From assembly GCF_004361855.1 (NCBI RefSeq), contig NZ_SNWQ01000026.1:1-64000 (forward strand): DNA of 64,000 nt. Direction: 5' to 3'. Both the position numbers and the translations under genes were made by a program. Positions 8,245 to 16,427 of the stretch are shown here, one piece after another; position 1 is the first letter of the stretch; every line of letters starts with the position of its first letter. Below the pieces are notes generated by a model. That model did not search any database and was not told where the DNA came from. It saw only the letters and a program-made list of their open reading frames with translations. The stretch comes from Kribbella caucasensis. GTDB lineage: Bacteria; Actinomycetota; Actinomycetes; Propionibacteriales; Kribbellaceae.

Positions 8245-8875
8245 GGTAGTTCAGCAGGTGAGACCGGGACTGCTGGTGGAGCGGACCGGCGTCGAGGAGC
8301 CGGCCAAGCCGTTGACCGCGGCCGGCGAGCGGATCCTGACCGCGGCGTCGACCCTGTTCTACGAGCAGGGCATCCGCGCGGTCGGGGTGGACGCGATCGC
8401 CATGGCGGCCGAGGTGACGAAGAAGACGTTGTACGACCGGTTCGGGTCGAAGGACCGGCTGATCGCGGCGTACCTCGACCGGCGGAACCGGGTGTGGCAC
8501 GCGTTCCTCGACGAGCAGCTGGAGCGGCGCCGGCCGGGTGGCCCGGAGGAGGTCATCCTGGCGGTGTTCGCGGCGCTGACCGACTGGCTGGCGGAGTCGC
8601 GGCGCGGGTGCGGGTTCATCAACGCGAGCGTCGAGCTGGCGGCTCCGGATCATCCGGCGATGCCGGTGATCGTGGGGCAGAAGCAATGGCTGCGGGCCGA
8701 GTTCGTCGCACAGGCAAGGCTGGCCGGGTTCGCCGAGGTGGAGGAGCTGGCGGATCGCCTGTTGCTGCTGCACGAGGGAGCGCTGGTGAGCTTCCGGGTG
8801 GCGGCGATGGAGCACGCCCCCGAGGTCGCCGAACGCGCGGCCGCGGACCTACTGGCCGGCTGGCCGCGGGGTTAA
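8243..8875 (+). CDS. TetR family transcriptional regulator
   Basis: A 210-residue TetR regulator. The HTH ends in VTKKTLYDRFGSKDRLIAAYL, and the C-terminal domain contains the RGCGFINASVEL segment seen in the TetR_C group near YxaF/QacR-like members. I choose the ATG at 8243 because the homologous region begins there and a -10 box sits seven bases upstream (leaderless). Likely controls itself and the divergent EamA exporter. Confidence 0.9.
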   Translation: MVVQQVRPGLLVERTGVEEPAKPLTAAGERILTAASTLFYEQGIRAVGVDAIAMAAEVTKKTLYDRFGSKDRLIAAYLDRRNRVWHAFLDEQLERRRPGGPEEVILAVFAALTDWLAESRRGCGFINASVELAAPDHPAMPVIVGQKQWLRAEFVAQARLAGFAEVEELADRLLLLHEGALVSFRVAAMEHAPEVAERAAADLLAGWPRG

Positions 8876-8906
8876 CTGCCCTGTCGCCTCGCAATGGTGA
8901 AGACTG

Positions 8907-9428
8907 TCATTCGGCTTTGTCGCCGTTCGCCTGCCGGGACTCGATGATCGCCTGGCGCCGGGCCAGCCGGTGACTGCGGCGGATCTCGGCCTCGCGGGTC
9001 CGGCGGCGTTCCTCATCGGTCTCCGGCACAACCTGCGGGACCGGGCGCGGCTTGCCCTCGTCGTCGACCGCCACGAACACCAGGTACGCCGACGCCACGT
9101 GGACCTGTGGACTGACCGAGTCCCAGCGATCGGCGGTGATCCGGACACCGACCTCCATCGAACTGCGGCCGGTCCAGTTCACCTGAGCGCTGAAGTGGAC
9201 CACGTCGCCGACCCGGACCGGGACCAGGAAGACCATCTCGTCCATTGACGCGGTGACCGCCGGACCGCCCGAATGCCGCGCGGCGACGACTCCGGCGACC
9301 GAGTCGACCAGGGTCATGACCACGCCACCGTGCACGGTGCCGAGCAGGTTCGTCTCGTTCTGCGCGGTGATGTGCGACAACGACAACCGCGTCGCCGAGG
9401 TGGGACGGGACTGCGGCTCGTCGGCCAT
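8907..9428 (-). CDS. Acyl-CoA thioesterase, hotdog fold
   Basis: A 173-residue single-hotdog thioesterase of the YciA/BACH type, hydrolysing acyl-CoA to free acid. The catalytic-helix signature NLLGTVHGGVVMTLVDSVAG is clear, followed by the strand EVGVRI. A charged C-terminal helix (RRRTREAEIRRSHRLARR) follows the fold. The ATG at 9428 has AAGGAG about 11 bases upstream. Stands alone on the minus strand. Confidence 0.9.
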   Translation of the reverse strand: MADEPQSRPTSATRLSLSHITAQNETNLLGTVHGGVVMTLVDSVAGVVAARHSGGPAVTASMDEMVFLVPVRVGDVVHFSAQVNWTGRSSMEVGVRITADRWDSVSPQVHVASAYLVFVAVDDEGKPRPVPQVVPETDEERRRTREAEIRRSHRLARRQAIIESRQANGDKAE

Positions 9429-9551
9429 GGCTCTCTGCTCCTTGCAGGGTGCGTTTCGGGCGAACACCCGCCGAGTTTTCCACAGGCTCTCAATTCGCCG
9501 CCGGGCAACGGGGTGAACACCCGTACTTTCTCTGGCGAGGAGGTGGAGAAC

Positions 9552-10520
9552 ATGATCATCCACGACGAATCCACCGAACGGGCCGCGGGCAACCATCACC
9601 CGCTCGCCCCACTGACCCAGGCCCAACTGGCCCACCTGGTCCGGCTCTGCGTGACCGCCGCGGCCGAGCGCGGCCTGCACGCCACCTACAACGGCTCCGA
9701 CGCCCTCTTGCTCGAGCCGCGCACCGAGGCGTTCGCACCCGGCTTCTCCCCACCCCTGATCGCCGGCCTGACCAACCTGGCCAGAGTCGTCGCCCGGAAC
9801 CGCCAGCGCGACTGGCCCCACCTCGTCGCAACCCACTTCGACGAGCTCCGGATCAACCTCCACACCGGCCCACCACCACCGCCGGCCGACCCCGAGCGCG
9901 ATCTGCTCCTGAGCCTGACCCCGAAGACTTCACTCCCGCCCGACTGGACGGCGCAGACCCCCGAGTTCCTGCCCAGCCTCCTCGCCGTCCCCTGCACGTA
10001 CGACGACAACATCGCCACACTTCATTGCGACCCATCTGATTACGGCATGACCCCCGCCGAAGCCCATCAGGCCGGTTTGGCCAACCTGTGCCGCCTCACC
10101 GACACCGTCGAGTACGTCGAGAACGACGGCGCCCAACTCGCCGTCCTCAGCGACTCCCCTTTCGCCGCCTCCCGGGCCTTGGTCCTGGACACCGTCCTCC
10201 GCGAAACCCTCCACATCGAAGACCCACCCCATGGAGTCCTGGTGGCTCTACCCGTCCGCAGCGTCCTCCTCATCCACGTCATCACCGACCTCTCCGTCCT
10301 CCCCGCCCTGGCCTCCCTGCTCGCCATCACCCTCCGCACCCACACCGAACTCCCCGGGCCCTTGACGCCCTGGATCTACCTGGCCGCCCCGCAAGGCTCA
10401 GGAGCGCCGATGGTCGCGCCCCCGTGGACTCCCGCCACCACCCAACCCGCCAACCTCCGAGACCTCCGCCCGTCCCCCGCCTTCCTGGCCCTCGCCCAAA
10501 CCCTCAGCAACCTCGAGTAG
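9552..10520 (+). CDS. Unknown protein, faint DUF1444-like layout
   Basis: A 322-residue cytoplasmic protein that I do not recognise with certainty. It starts at ATG 9552 behind AGGAGG (9538-9543). The layout (an N-terminal YNGSDALLLEP strand, a helical middle and a C-terminal GVLVALPVRSVLLIHVI segment) recalls DUF1444-type proteins, but the match is only impressionistic. Third-position C is extremely high. Upstream of a PLP-decarboxylase with 42 bp between them; co-transcription is possible. Confidence 0.65.
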   Translation: MIIHDESTERAAGNHHPLAPLTQAQLAHLVRLCVTAAAERGLHATYNGSDALLLEPRTEAFAPGFSPPLIAGLTNLARVVARNRQRDWPHLVATHFDELRINLHTGPPPPPADPERDLLLSLTPKTSLPPDWTAQTPEFLPSLLAVPCTYDDNIATLHCDPSDYGMTPAEAHQAGLANLCRLTDTVEYVENDGAQLAVLSDSPFAASRALVLDTVLRETLHIEDPPHGVLVALPVRSVLLIHVITDLSVLPALASLLAITLRTHTELPGPLTPWIYLAAPQGSGAPMVAPPWTPATTQPANLRDLRPSPAFLALAQTLSNLE

Positions 10521-10562
10521 TTCTTCATCGGCAACATCGGACAGACCTGGGAGAGTCGGATC

Positions 10563-11942
10563 ATGGGAGACAAAACACCGGATCTGCGCAAGCTGTTCAT
10601 CGACGCGGCCGGCCACGCCGCGGCGTACCGGGAGTCGCTCAGCGAACGGCGCGTGCGTGCGCCGAAGCCAGTGGGCGAAGTGCGTGCGGACTTTCATCGT
10701 CCCTTCGGCGATGCACCGCGGCCGGCGGATGAGGTGATCGAGGAGTTGGTGTCGGTGGCCGATGGCGGTCTGGTCGCGACCGCCGGTCCGCGGTACTTCG
10801 GTTTCGTTGTCGGGGGTGCGCTTCCGGCCGCGACCGCGGCCGACATCCTCGCGGCCGGCTGGGACCAGAACGCCTTCAACAGCGTGCTCTCTCCCGCCGC
10901 CGCAGCCGCCGAAGAAGCAGCCGGCACGTGGCTGAAGGAGCTACTCGGCATCCCACCAACGGCATCGGTCGGATTCGTCACCGGCGCCCAGGCGGCCAAC
11001 ACCGTCGGCCTCGCCACCGCGCGCAACCACGTGCTGCTGCAAGCCGGCTGGGACGTCGAGACCGACGGCCTGACCGGTGCGCCCAAGGTCAGGATCCTGG
11101 CCGGCGAAGAACGTCACGCGACGATCGACCGATCACTCCGCCTGCTCGGCTTCGGCTCGGCAAACCTCGAACTAGTGCGCTCAGCGCCCAACGGTGCCGT
11201 CGACCTGGCAGACCTGAGAGCCCGGCTCGTCGACCATGTGGGTCCACTGATCGTCTGTCTCCAAGCAGGCAACGTGAACACCGGCGCCATCGACCCACTC
11301 GGCGAGGCTTGCGAGCTCATCCACGAATACGGCGGCTGGGCGCACGTCGACGGCGCCTTCGGCATCTGGGCGTCGGCCAGCCCCACTCTCCGGGATCAGG
11401 TCACAGGCGTCGAACTGGCGGATTCCTGGGGCTGTGACGGGCACAAGTGGCTCAACCTGCCGTACGACAGCGGGTTCGTGTTCACCGCCCACCCCGATAG
11501 CCATGCCAGGGCCACCTCCTACAGCGCCTCGTACCTCATCACCTCAGGTGCGCCCGAGCCAGGCGACTTCACCCTTGAGTCGTCCCGTCGCGCCCGCGGG
11601 CTGGCGGTGTGGGCCGGCCTCCAGGAACTGGGCCGTGACGGGGTCCGCGAGATCATCGACCGCTGCTGCCACCTGGCCCGCCGATTCGCCGTCCAGCTCG
11701 CCGAGGCCGGGTACGAGATCGCCAACGAGGTCAACCTCAACCAGGTTCTGGTCTCCTTCGGCACCGATCAGGAGACCGATCGGGTCATCGCCGCGACTCA
11801 ACAGGCCGGCGTCTGCTGGCTGGCCGGCACCACCTGGAACGACCGCCACTACGTACGGATCTCGGTCTCCAACCATCTGACCACCGAATCCGACGTAGAC
11901 CGATCAGTGGCCGCGCTCCTCGCTGCCGCCCAGACCACCTGA
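10563..11942 (+). CDS. PLP-dependent group II decarboxylase family protein
   Basis: A 459-residue fold-type I PLP enzyme of the aromatic-L-amino-acid/glutamate decarboxylase group. The lysine that binds PLP is Lys295 in CDGHKWLNLPYD; the cofactor-stacking His185 (EERHATIDR) and the pyridine-binding Asp263 (HVDGAFG) are present. Length is normal. It overlaps the convergent flavin reductase gene by 39 bp. The substrate amino acid is unknown; several actinobacterial homologues are annotated only as aminotransferase class V. Confidence 0.87.
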   Translation: MGDKTPDLRKLFIDAAGHAAAYRESLSERRVRAPKPVGEVRADFHRPFGDAPRPADEVIEELVSVADGGLVATAGPRYFGFVVGGALPAATAADILAAGWDQNAFNSVLSPAAAAAEEAAGTWLKELLGIPPTASVGFVTGAQAANTVGLATARNHVLLQAGWDVETDGLTGAPKVRILAGEERHATIDRSLRLLGFGSANLELVRSAPNGAVDLADLRARLVDHVGPLIVCLQAGNVNTGAIDPLGEACELIHEYGGWAHVDGAFGIWASASPTLRDQVTGVELADSWGCDGHKWLNLPYDSGFVFTAHPDSHARATSYSASYLITSGAPEPGDFTLESSRRARGLAVWAGLQELGRDGVREIIDRCCHLARRFAVQLAEAGYEIANEVNLNQVLVSFGTDQETDRVIAATQQAGVCWLAGTTWNDRHYVRISVSNHLTTESDVDRSVAALLAAAQTT

Positions 11943-12560
11943 GGAGTTGGCTGAATAGTGGCCGGGCCAGTCGGTGTAGCGGATGCGGGAGATGGTGCGA
12001 ACTTCGCCGAGCGTGGACCACTCGTCTTTGCCGAGGCGGGCGAGTGGGCGGAGTTTGTGGATGTCGGGATGGTTGCCGTCCATCACGGTGGACGCGATGG
12101 CGAGATGACGGACGCGGCCGATGACGACGGTGGAGTCGCCCAGTTCGAGGGTGGTGTGCAGGGTGCATTCGATCGCGACCGGGGATTCCGCGACTCGGGG
12201 TACCGAGATCGTCCGGGACGGCTCGGTGGTGAGGCCGACCGCTTCGAATTCGGAGATCTCGGGCGGGAAGTTCGTCCCCGTCGCGTTGACCTTCTCGAAC
12301 AACGCCTCGGCCGCGAAGTTGACCACGAACTCACCGGTCGCCTCGACGCTGTTCAGGCTGTCCTTGCGGCCGACGGAGGTGAACTGCACCATCGGCGGGC
12401 GCACACACGAAACGGTGAAGAACGAGTGCGGCGCGAGATTCAGTACGCCGCCGGCCGACCGCGACGAGACCCACGCGATCGGCCGCGGTACGACGACCGC
12501 GTTCAGCGCCGCGTAGAAGTCCCTGCCACCCACGACTTCCGGATCAAGGTCCACTCGCAC
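11904..12560 (-). CDS. Flavin reductase family / FMN-binding split-barrel protein
   Basis: A 218-residue flavin reductase-like protein with the characteristic blocks PRPIAWVSSRSAGG, LNLAPHSFFTVSC and GEFVVNFAAEALFEKVNATG, which shape the FMN site. The family reduces flavins or acts directly as an FMN oxidoreductase. I take the GTG at 12560 as start (GACGGG upstream); the frame stays open far beyond by chance. The 3' end overlaps the PLP decarboxylase gene on the other strand. Confidence 0.87.
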   Translation of the reverse strand: MRVDLDPEVVGGRDFYAALNAVVVPRPIAWVSSRSAGGVLNLAPHSFFTVSCVRPPMVQFTSVGRKDSLNSVEATGEFVVNFAAEALFEKVNATGTNFPPEISEFEAVGLTTEPSRTISVPRVAESPVAIECTLHTTLELGDSTVVIGRVRHLAIASTVMDGNHPDIHKLRPLARLGKDEWSTLGEVRTISRIRYTDWPGHYSANSSGGLGGSEERGH

Positions 12561-12629
12561 CCCGTCAGTATCCAGGCGAGCGAGGAAAACCGTGGGCCGG
12601 CATGACGCTGAGGGAGCAGACTGCGGGGG

Positions 12630-12930
12630 GTGGATGTCGATGTGGTCGCGGCTCGGTATGGGGTGCAGCCCGCAGGTGTTCGTGAGCTGGCGGGAGGTGT
12701 TGCGAATCGGGTCTTCGAGCTTGGCTACGACCTCGTACTGCGGGTTCCGCGCGCGGCGGAGTTCGAAGGGGATCTGCGGAAGGAGGTTGCCGTGATCCCC
12801 ATTGCTCGGCGAGCGGGAGTGCGGACGCCCGCGATCGTGGAGTTCGACGAATCCCGCGCGCTCATCGACGCGCCGTACGTGGTGATGGAGCGGGTCCACG
12901 GCAACGAACTCGAGGCGACCCCCCGCACCA
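12630..12930 (+). pseudogene. Truncated aminoglycoside-phosphotransferase-like N-lobe
   Basis: About 95 residues match the N-lobe of APH-family kinases: GGVANRVFELG (P-loop region), LVLRVPRAAEF (the usual Lys position is Arg), LRKEVAVIPIARRAGVRTP and the hinge PYVVMERVHGNELE. The catalytic HxDxxxxN loop and DFG are absent; the similarity stops near 12920 where base composition falls. The frame happens to remain open into the aldo/keto reductase. I interpret it as the stump of a deleted kinase gene. Confidence 0.6.
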
Positions 12931-12945
12931 CCATCGCCATGGGCC

Positions 12946-12960
12946 GATCTGACGTAGATC
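12946..12960. promoter_or_regulatory. Inverted repeat upstream of aldo/keto reductase
   Basis: GATCT-GACGT-AGATC is a perfect 5-bp inverted repeat at 12946-12960, in the low-GC stretch that separates the kinase stump from the reductase. A TAATAC at 13003-13008 could be the -10 of the reductase promoter. Both are inferred from position. Confidence 0.35.
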
Positions 12961-13052
12961 AAGAAGGTGGATCGCTGGCACTCATCGACCCCGTTTCTGC
13001 AGTAATACAAGGGTTCGCGGACATGTCCTGGCATGAGGCAGACTGGGTTTCC

Positions 13053-14087
13053 GTGACTGACTACGTAGCTGCCCAGGAACGGTACGACGACCAGATGGCC
13101 TACCGGCGGACCGGCCGCAGCGGATTGCAGCTGCCGGCGATCTCGCTCGGGCTGTGGCACAACTTCGGCGACGACAAGCCGTTCGCGACCCAGCGCGACA
13201 TCCTGCGCCGCGCGTTCGACCTCGGCGTCACCCACTTCGACCTGGCGAACAACTACGGGCCGCCGTACGGCTCGGCCGAGACCAACTTCGGCACCCACTT
13301 CGCCCGCGACTTCAAGCAGTACCGGGACGAGCTGATCCTCTCGACCAAGGCCGGCTACGACATGTGGCCGGGGCCGTACGGTCAGGGCGGCGGCTCGCGG
13401 AAGTACCTGCTCGCCTCGCTCGACCAGTCGCTGTCCCGGATGGGCCTGGACTACGTCGACATCTTCTACTCGCACCGGTTCGACCCGGACACGCCGCTCG
13501 AGGAGACGATGGGCGCGCTCGACGCCGCCGTCCGCTCCGGCAAGGCGCTGTACGCCGGGATCTCGTCGTACTCCGCGGACCGGACCCGCGAGGCAGCCAG
13601 GATCCTGCAGGAGCTGGGCACCCCGTTGCTGATCCACCAGCCGTCGTACTCGATGCTGAACCGCTGGATCGAGGAGGACCTGCTCGACGCCGTCGGCGAG
13701 CTCGGCGTCGGCGTGATCGCGTTCTCCCCGCTCGCGCAGGGCCTGCTCACCGACCGCTATCTGGACGGTGTCCCCGCGGACTCGCGGGCGGCGCAGGGCA
13801 AGTCGCTGAGCACCGACATGCTGACCGAGGAGACCCTCAAGCACGTCCGCGCGCTGAACGAGATCGCCAAGCAGCGCGGCCAGTCGGTCGCCCAGCTCGC
13901 CCTCGCCTGGACCCTCCGTGACGAGCGCGTCACCAGCGCCCTGATCGGCGCCTCCAGCGTCACCCAACTGGAGGACAACCTCGCCACCGTCCGGAATCTC
14001 TCCTTCACCAAGGAAGAACTGGACGCCATCGACGCCGACGCCGTCGAGGCAGGCATCAACCTCTGGAAGAAGAGCTCCGACAGCTGA
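13053..14087 (+). CDS. Aldo/keto reductase, YghZ / L-glyceraldehyde 3-phosphate reductase type
   Basis: A 344-residue NADPH-dependent AKR14-type reductase. The catalytic tetrad is present as Asp63 and Tyr68 (HFDLANNYG), Lys99 (STKAGYD) and His141 (YSHRFDP). E. coli YghZ, of the same length, reduces L-glyceraldehyde 3-phosphate and methylglyoxal. The start is GTG 13053, which gives the normal N terminus; the frame is open 423 bases further upstream into a kinase-like stump that I treat separately. Confidence 0.92.
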   Translation: MTDYVAAQERYDDQMAYRRTGRSGLQLPAISLGLWHNFGDDKPFATQRDILRRAFDLGVTHFDLANNYGPPYGSAETNFGTHFARDFKQYRDELILSTKAGYDMWPGPYGQGGGSRKYLLASLDQSLSRMGLDYVDIFYSHRFDPDTPLEETMGALDAAVRSGKALYAGISSYSADRTREAARILQELGTPLLIHQPSYSMLNRWIEEDLLDAVGELGVGVIAFSPLAQGLLTDRYLDGVPADSRAAQGKSLSTDMLTEETLKHVRALNEIAKQRGQSVAQLALAWTLRDERVTSALIGASSVTQLEDNLATVRNLSFTKEELDAIDADAVEAGINLWKKSSDS

Positions 14088-14411
14088 CACAAGCCGCACG
14101 TGCGGTGGCCAGGAGACCCGTCCCGGCCACCCGCCCGCCGCACTGCCGAGACACGAGGCCGCGGGACGGTCGCCCAGTGCGGATGCCCAGTGCGGATGCC
14201 CAGCGACGGCGCAACACGCGATGCGGGATGCGGTGCTGGGTGCGAGGTGCCGGGTGGGTGCGAGGTGCCGGGTGGGTGCGGGGTGTGATGCGGGGCTGTG
14301 GGGCGGGGTGGTTCACGGTAGGGGTTCGGTGTGGTTACGGGGTGTGCGGGGGCGGTTGCGCGTGTTCCGAGACAGGCGCAGGCTGGGGGTAACCCCCGGG
14401 AGGTGGTTGTC
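14088..14411. other. Intergenic region with short tandem repeats
   Basis: No gene is supported. It holds two tandem repeats: a 13-bp unit (CCCAGTGCGGATG) present about 2.4 times at 14173-14203, and an 18-bp G/T-rich unit (GGGTGCGAGGTGCCGGGT) about 2.4 times at 14238-14280. From there to 14340 the strand is markedly G-rich and C-poor. The last bases hold the ribosome-binding site of the next gene. Confidence 0.6.
14173..14280. repeat. Two adjacent short tandem repeats
   Basis: A 13-bp unit (2.4 copies, 14173-14203) and a separate 18-bp unit (2.4 copies, 14238-14280) lie 35 bp apart. The second array is G-rich on the plus strand with GGG runs, so G-quadruplex formation is conceivable. Low copy number makes the arrays prone to length change. 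Confidence 0.7.
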
Positions 14412-15083
14412 ATGACCCCTTCGACGCTCGAACTGGCCCTGACCTACGAACACGACAGGATCCGCGAACTCGCGGCGCCGGCCCATCAGCCGGACGCGGC
14501 GAAACCGGATCGCCGGCACCAGACCGACTGGTTCTACGCCATCGCCGCCCAGCACCTGGCCGCGGCCGAGGACATCCTGTTGCCCCACGTCCGCAAATTG
14601 CCCGACGGCGAGAACCTGGTCGCGATCTATGTCGGCAACGCGAGGGAACTCGAACGATCACTGCGCTTCCTCAAAGGCCGCCAGTACGGCGACAGCCGGG
14701 CGCAGCACCTTCGCCCGGCCGACGTGTGGGAAGTGATCGACAGGCTGCTCCTTGAACACGAGCAACTGGAAACGGAGTACGGCCGGATGCTCGGCGAACG
14801 ACTGGACAGCGAGGACGTAACCACGCTGACCGAGAAACTGCTCACCGCCGAGGAAGTCGCGCCGACCCGCGCGCACCCGTTCTCACCACACACCGGACTC
14901 CCCGGCCGCCTCGCCCACCGCTGGTGGAGAGTCGCTGACACCGCCTGGGACAGCGCCGAGGGTCGAGTCGTCCCCACCAAGTACCACGTCCACCCCAAGC
15001 GCGACTCCACGCTCTCCCACTACCTCTACGGCACGCCTCTCCCAGAAGCCAACCTCGAAGAACGCGAAAACCAAGCCGAGTAG
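14412..15083 (+). CDS. Hemerythrin-like helical protein
   Basis: A 223-residue mostly helical protein. The first two thirds look like a hemerythrin/HHE four-helix bundle: helix 1 with EHDRIRELA, a helix with HLAAAEDILLPHVRK and a third with LLLEHEQLETEY, supplying His and Glu ligands for a di-iron site. The C-terminal third (HRWWRVADTAWD onward) is less typical. ATG 14412 follows GGGAGGTGG. Role in O2/NO or iron handling is inferred only from the fold. Confidence 0.6.
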   Translation: MTPSTLELALTYEHDRIRELAAPAHQPDAAKPDRRHQTDWFYAIAAQHLAAAEDILLPHVRKLPDGENLVAIYVGNARELERSLRFLKGRQYGDSRAQHLRPADVWEVIDRLLLEHEQLETEYGRMLGERLDSEDVTTLTEKLLTAEEVAPTRAHPFSPHTGLPGRLAHRWWRVADTAWDSAEGRVVPTKYHVHPKRDSTLSHYLYGTPLPEANLEERENQAE

Positions 15084-15116
15084 GCGGCAGGTACTCGAAC
15101 CACCGGCCGACGGCCG

Positions 15117-15149
15117 GCGCTGTTACACGCCTTCGCGTGCGGTCAGCGC
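15117..15149. terminator. Hairpin between convergent genes
   Basis: GCGCTG (15117-15122) pairs with CAGCGC (15144-15149), enclosing an inner stem CACGC-CTTC-GCGTG (15126-15139). A second small inverted repeat, CCGGCCG-A-CGGCCGG, lies just upstream (15103-15117). The hairpins follow the hemerythrin-like gene and face the end of the TAXI operon; there is no U-tract, so termination is inferred. Confidence 0.5.
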
Positions 15150-15281
15150 TCCTGCGGCTCTCCTCAGACGGAAAGAGCGGAGTGGTCGGGCGGCCGGTGA
15201 AGTGGGGCGGACGGGCGCGGAAAAGAGCGGCCGGGCCCGTGGTCCCTTTGGATGCCTCCGCAGGGCGCGGGCCCGGCCTGG

Positions 15282-15436
15282 CCCTTCCCCACTGCGCCTG
15301 GTTGTGGGGGAGGGCGTACCCGCCCTCGCTGCGCCTGGTTTGCGGGGGTGGGTGTGGTTCCCGCCTCCGCTGCGCCTGGTTTGCGGAGGTGGGACCTTGC
15401 GTCCTCCCCCGCTGCGCCTGGTGTGCGGGGAGGACG
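15282..15436. repeat. Array of four hairpins with conserved loop
   Basis: Four consecutive inverted repeats share the loop TGCGCCTGGTTT (last bases vary: 11 or 12 nt, TT, TTT, TTT, TGT). Stems: 15282-15292/15304-15314, 15319-15329/15342-15352, 15360-15370/15383-15393 and 15401-15412/15425-15435. Each is 11-12 bp with occasional G-T pairs; the last has one bulged C. The stem sequences differ between units but each is complementary to its own partner. They sit just beyond the stop codon of the TAXI gene at 15447. Confidence 0.8.
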
Positions 15437-15446
15437 GATCCGAGGG

Positions 15447-16427
15447 TTACTTGAGCGAGTCGATCGCCTTCTTCGCGCCGGGGTGCAGCGGCACCGGGTC
15501 GGTCTGGGTGGCGGTCTCCAGGGTGATGCCCTTGGCCGCCGCGTTCACCTGGACCAGGCGGTCCTTGTTCTCGAAGATCACCTTGGTGAGCTTCTCGGCC
15601 AGCTCGTCCGGCATGTTCTTCCGGACCAGCAGCACGTTCGGGACGATGATGGTCGCCACGTCGGCCGGCTGCTTGTACGTCGCGCCCGGGATGGTGCCCT
15701 GCGCATAGATGTCGCCGTACTTCGTCTGCAGCGCGGGAAGCAGATCCGTGATCGGGATCAGCTTGACGTCCTTGCCGAGGCTGGTGGTCAGGTCGGTGAT
15801 CCCACCGGTCGGCAGGCCGCCGGACCAGACCAGCGCGTCGATCGAACCGCTCTTCATCGCGTCCACGGACTCCGGCAGGCCGAGCCGCTGGGCGGTGACG
15901 TCGCGGACCGGGTCCAGCCCCGCCGCCTCGATCAGCCGGCGGGCGATCACCTCGGTGCCGGAGTTCGGCGAACCGGTGGAGACCCGCTTGCCCTTCAGGT
16001 CGGCGATCTTGGTGATCCCGGACGACGCGCGAACGGCGACCTGGGTGTAGTTCGGGTAGAGCCGGGTCAGCGCCACCACGTCCTGCACCTGCTTGAAGCT
16101 GTTCTGCCCCTTCACCGCGTCGGTCGCGGTGTCACCGAGGGAGAAGGCGATGTCATAGTTGCCGGCCACCAGGCCCTGCACGTTCTGCACCGAGGCGCCG
16201 GTCTCGCTCGCGGTCGCCTTGTACCCCTCCACCTTCTCCGAGATCACCGACGCCAGCGCACCACCGAGCTGGTAGTACACGCCCGTTGTGTTGCCGGTGG
16301 CAATCGTCAGCCGGCCGCCATCGGTGCCGGCTCCACCTTCGTCGGGTTCACGCTGACCACCACAGGCAACCAGTGAGAGGACGGTGGCGAGCGCGACCAC
16401 AGCAGCGGGGTAGCGACGGGTTCTCAT
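15447..16427 (-). CDS. TAXI-family TRAP transporter solute-binding lipoprotein
   Basis: A 326-residue TAXI-type solute-binding protein. A signal peptide ends in the lipobox LSLVAC (Cys22), followed by the family opening LTIATGNTTGVYYQLGGALA and the block SPNSGTEVIARRLIEAAG. TAXI proteins bind small organic anions such as glutamate or 2-oxoglutarate and deliver them to a fused permease. The ATG at 16427 overlaps the stop of the permease gene (ATGA), so the two are co-translated; the SBP comes second, which is less usual. Confidence 0.92.
   Translation of the reverse strand: MRTRRYPAAVVALATVLSLVACGGQREPDEGGAGTDGGRLTIATGNTTGVYYQLGGALASVISEKVEGYKATASETGASVQNVQGLVAGNYDIAFSLGDTATDAVKGQNSFKQVQDVVALTRLYPNYTQVAVRASSGITKIADLKGKRVSTGSPNSGTEVIARRLIEAAGLDPVRDVTAQRLGLPESVDAMKSGSIDALVWSGGLPTGGITDLTTSLGKDVKLIPITDLLPALQTKYGDIYAQGTIPGATYKQPADVATIIVPNVLLVRKNMPDELAEKLTKVIFENKDRLVQVNAAAKGITLETATQTDPVPLHPGAKKAIDSLK

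Larger units (their letters stand above)
15084..15446. other. Convergent intergenic region
   Basis: A 363-bp gap between the hemerythrin-like gene (plus) and the TAXI gene (minus). It holds no gene that I can support. It carries the simple hairpin at 15117-15149 and the four-hairpin array at 15282-15436, which together occupy about half of it. Confidence 0.6.

Noticed and set aside
12630..14087. Single 485-residue kinase-reductase fusion
   Set aside because: The kinase part lacks its catalytic half, and a good GTG start and low-GC spacer precede the reductase.
15282..15436. CRISPR-like array
   Set aside because: Repeated units are hairpins with a shared loop and spacing of only about 40 bp; stems differ and there are no unique spacers or cas genes.
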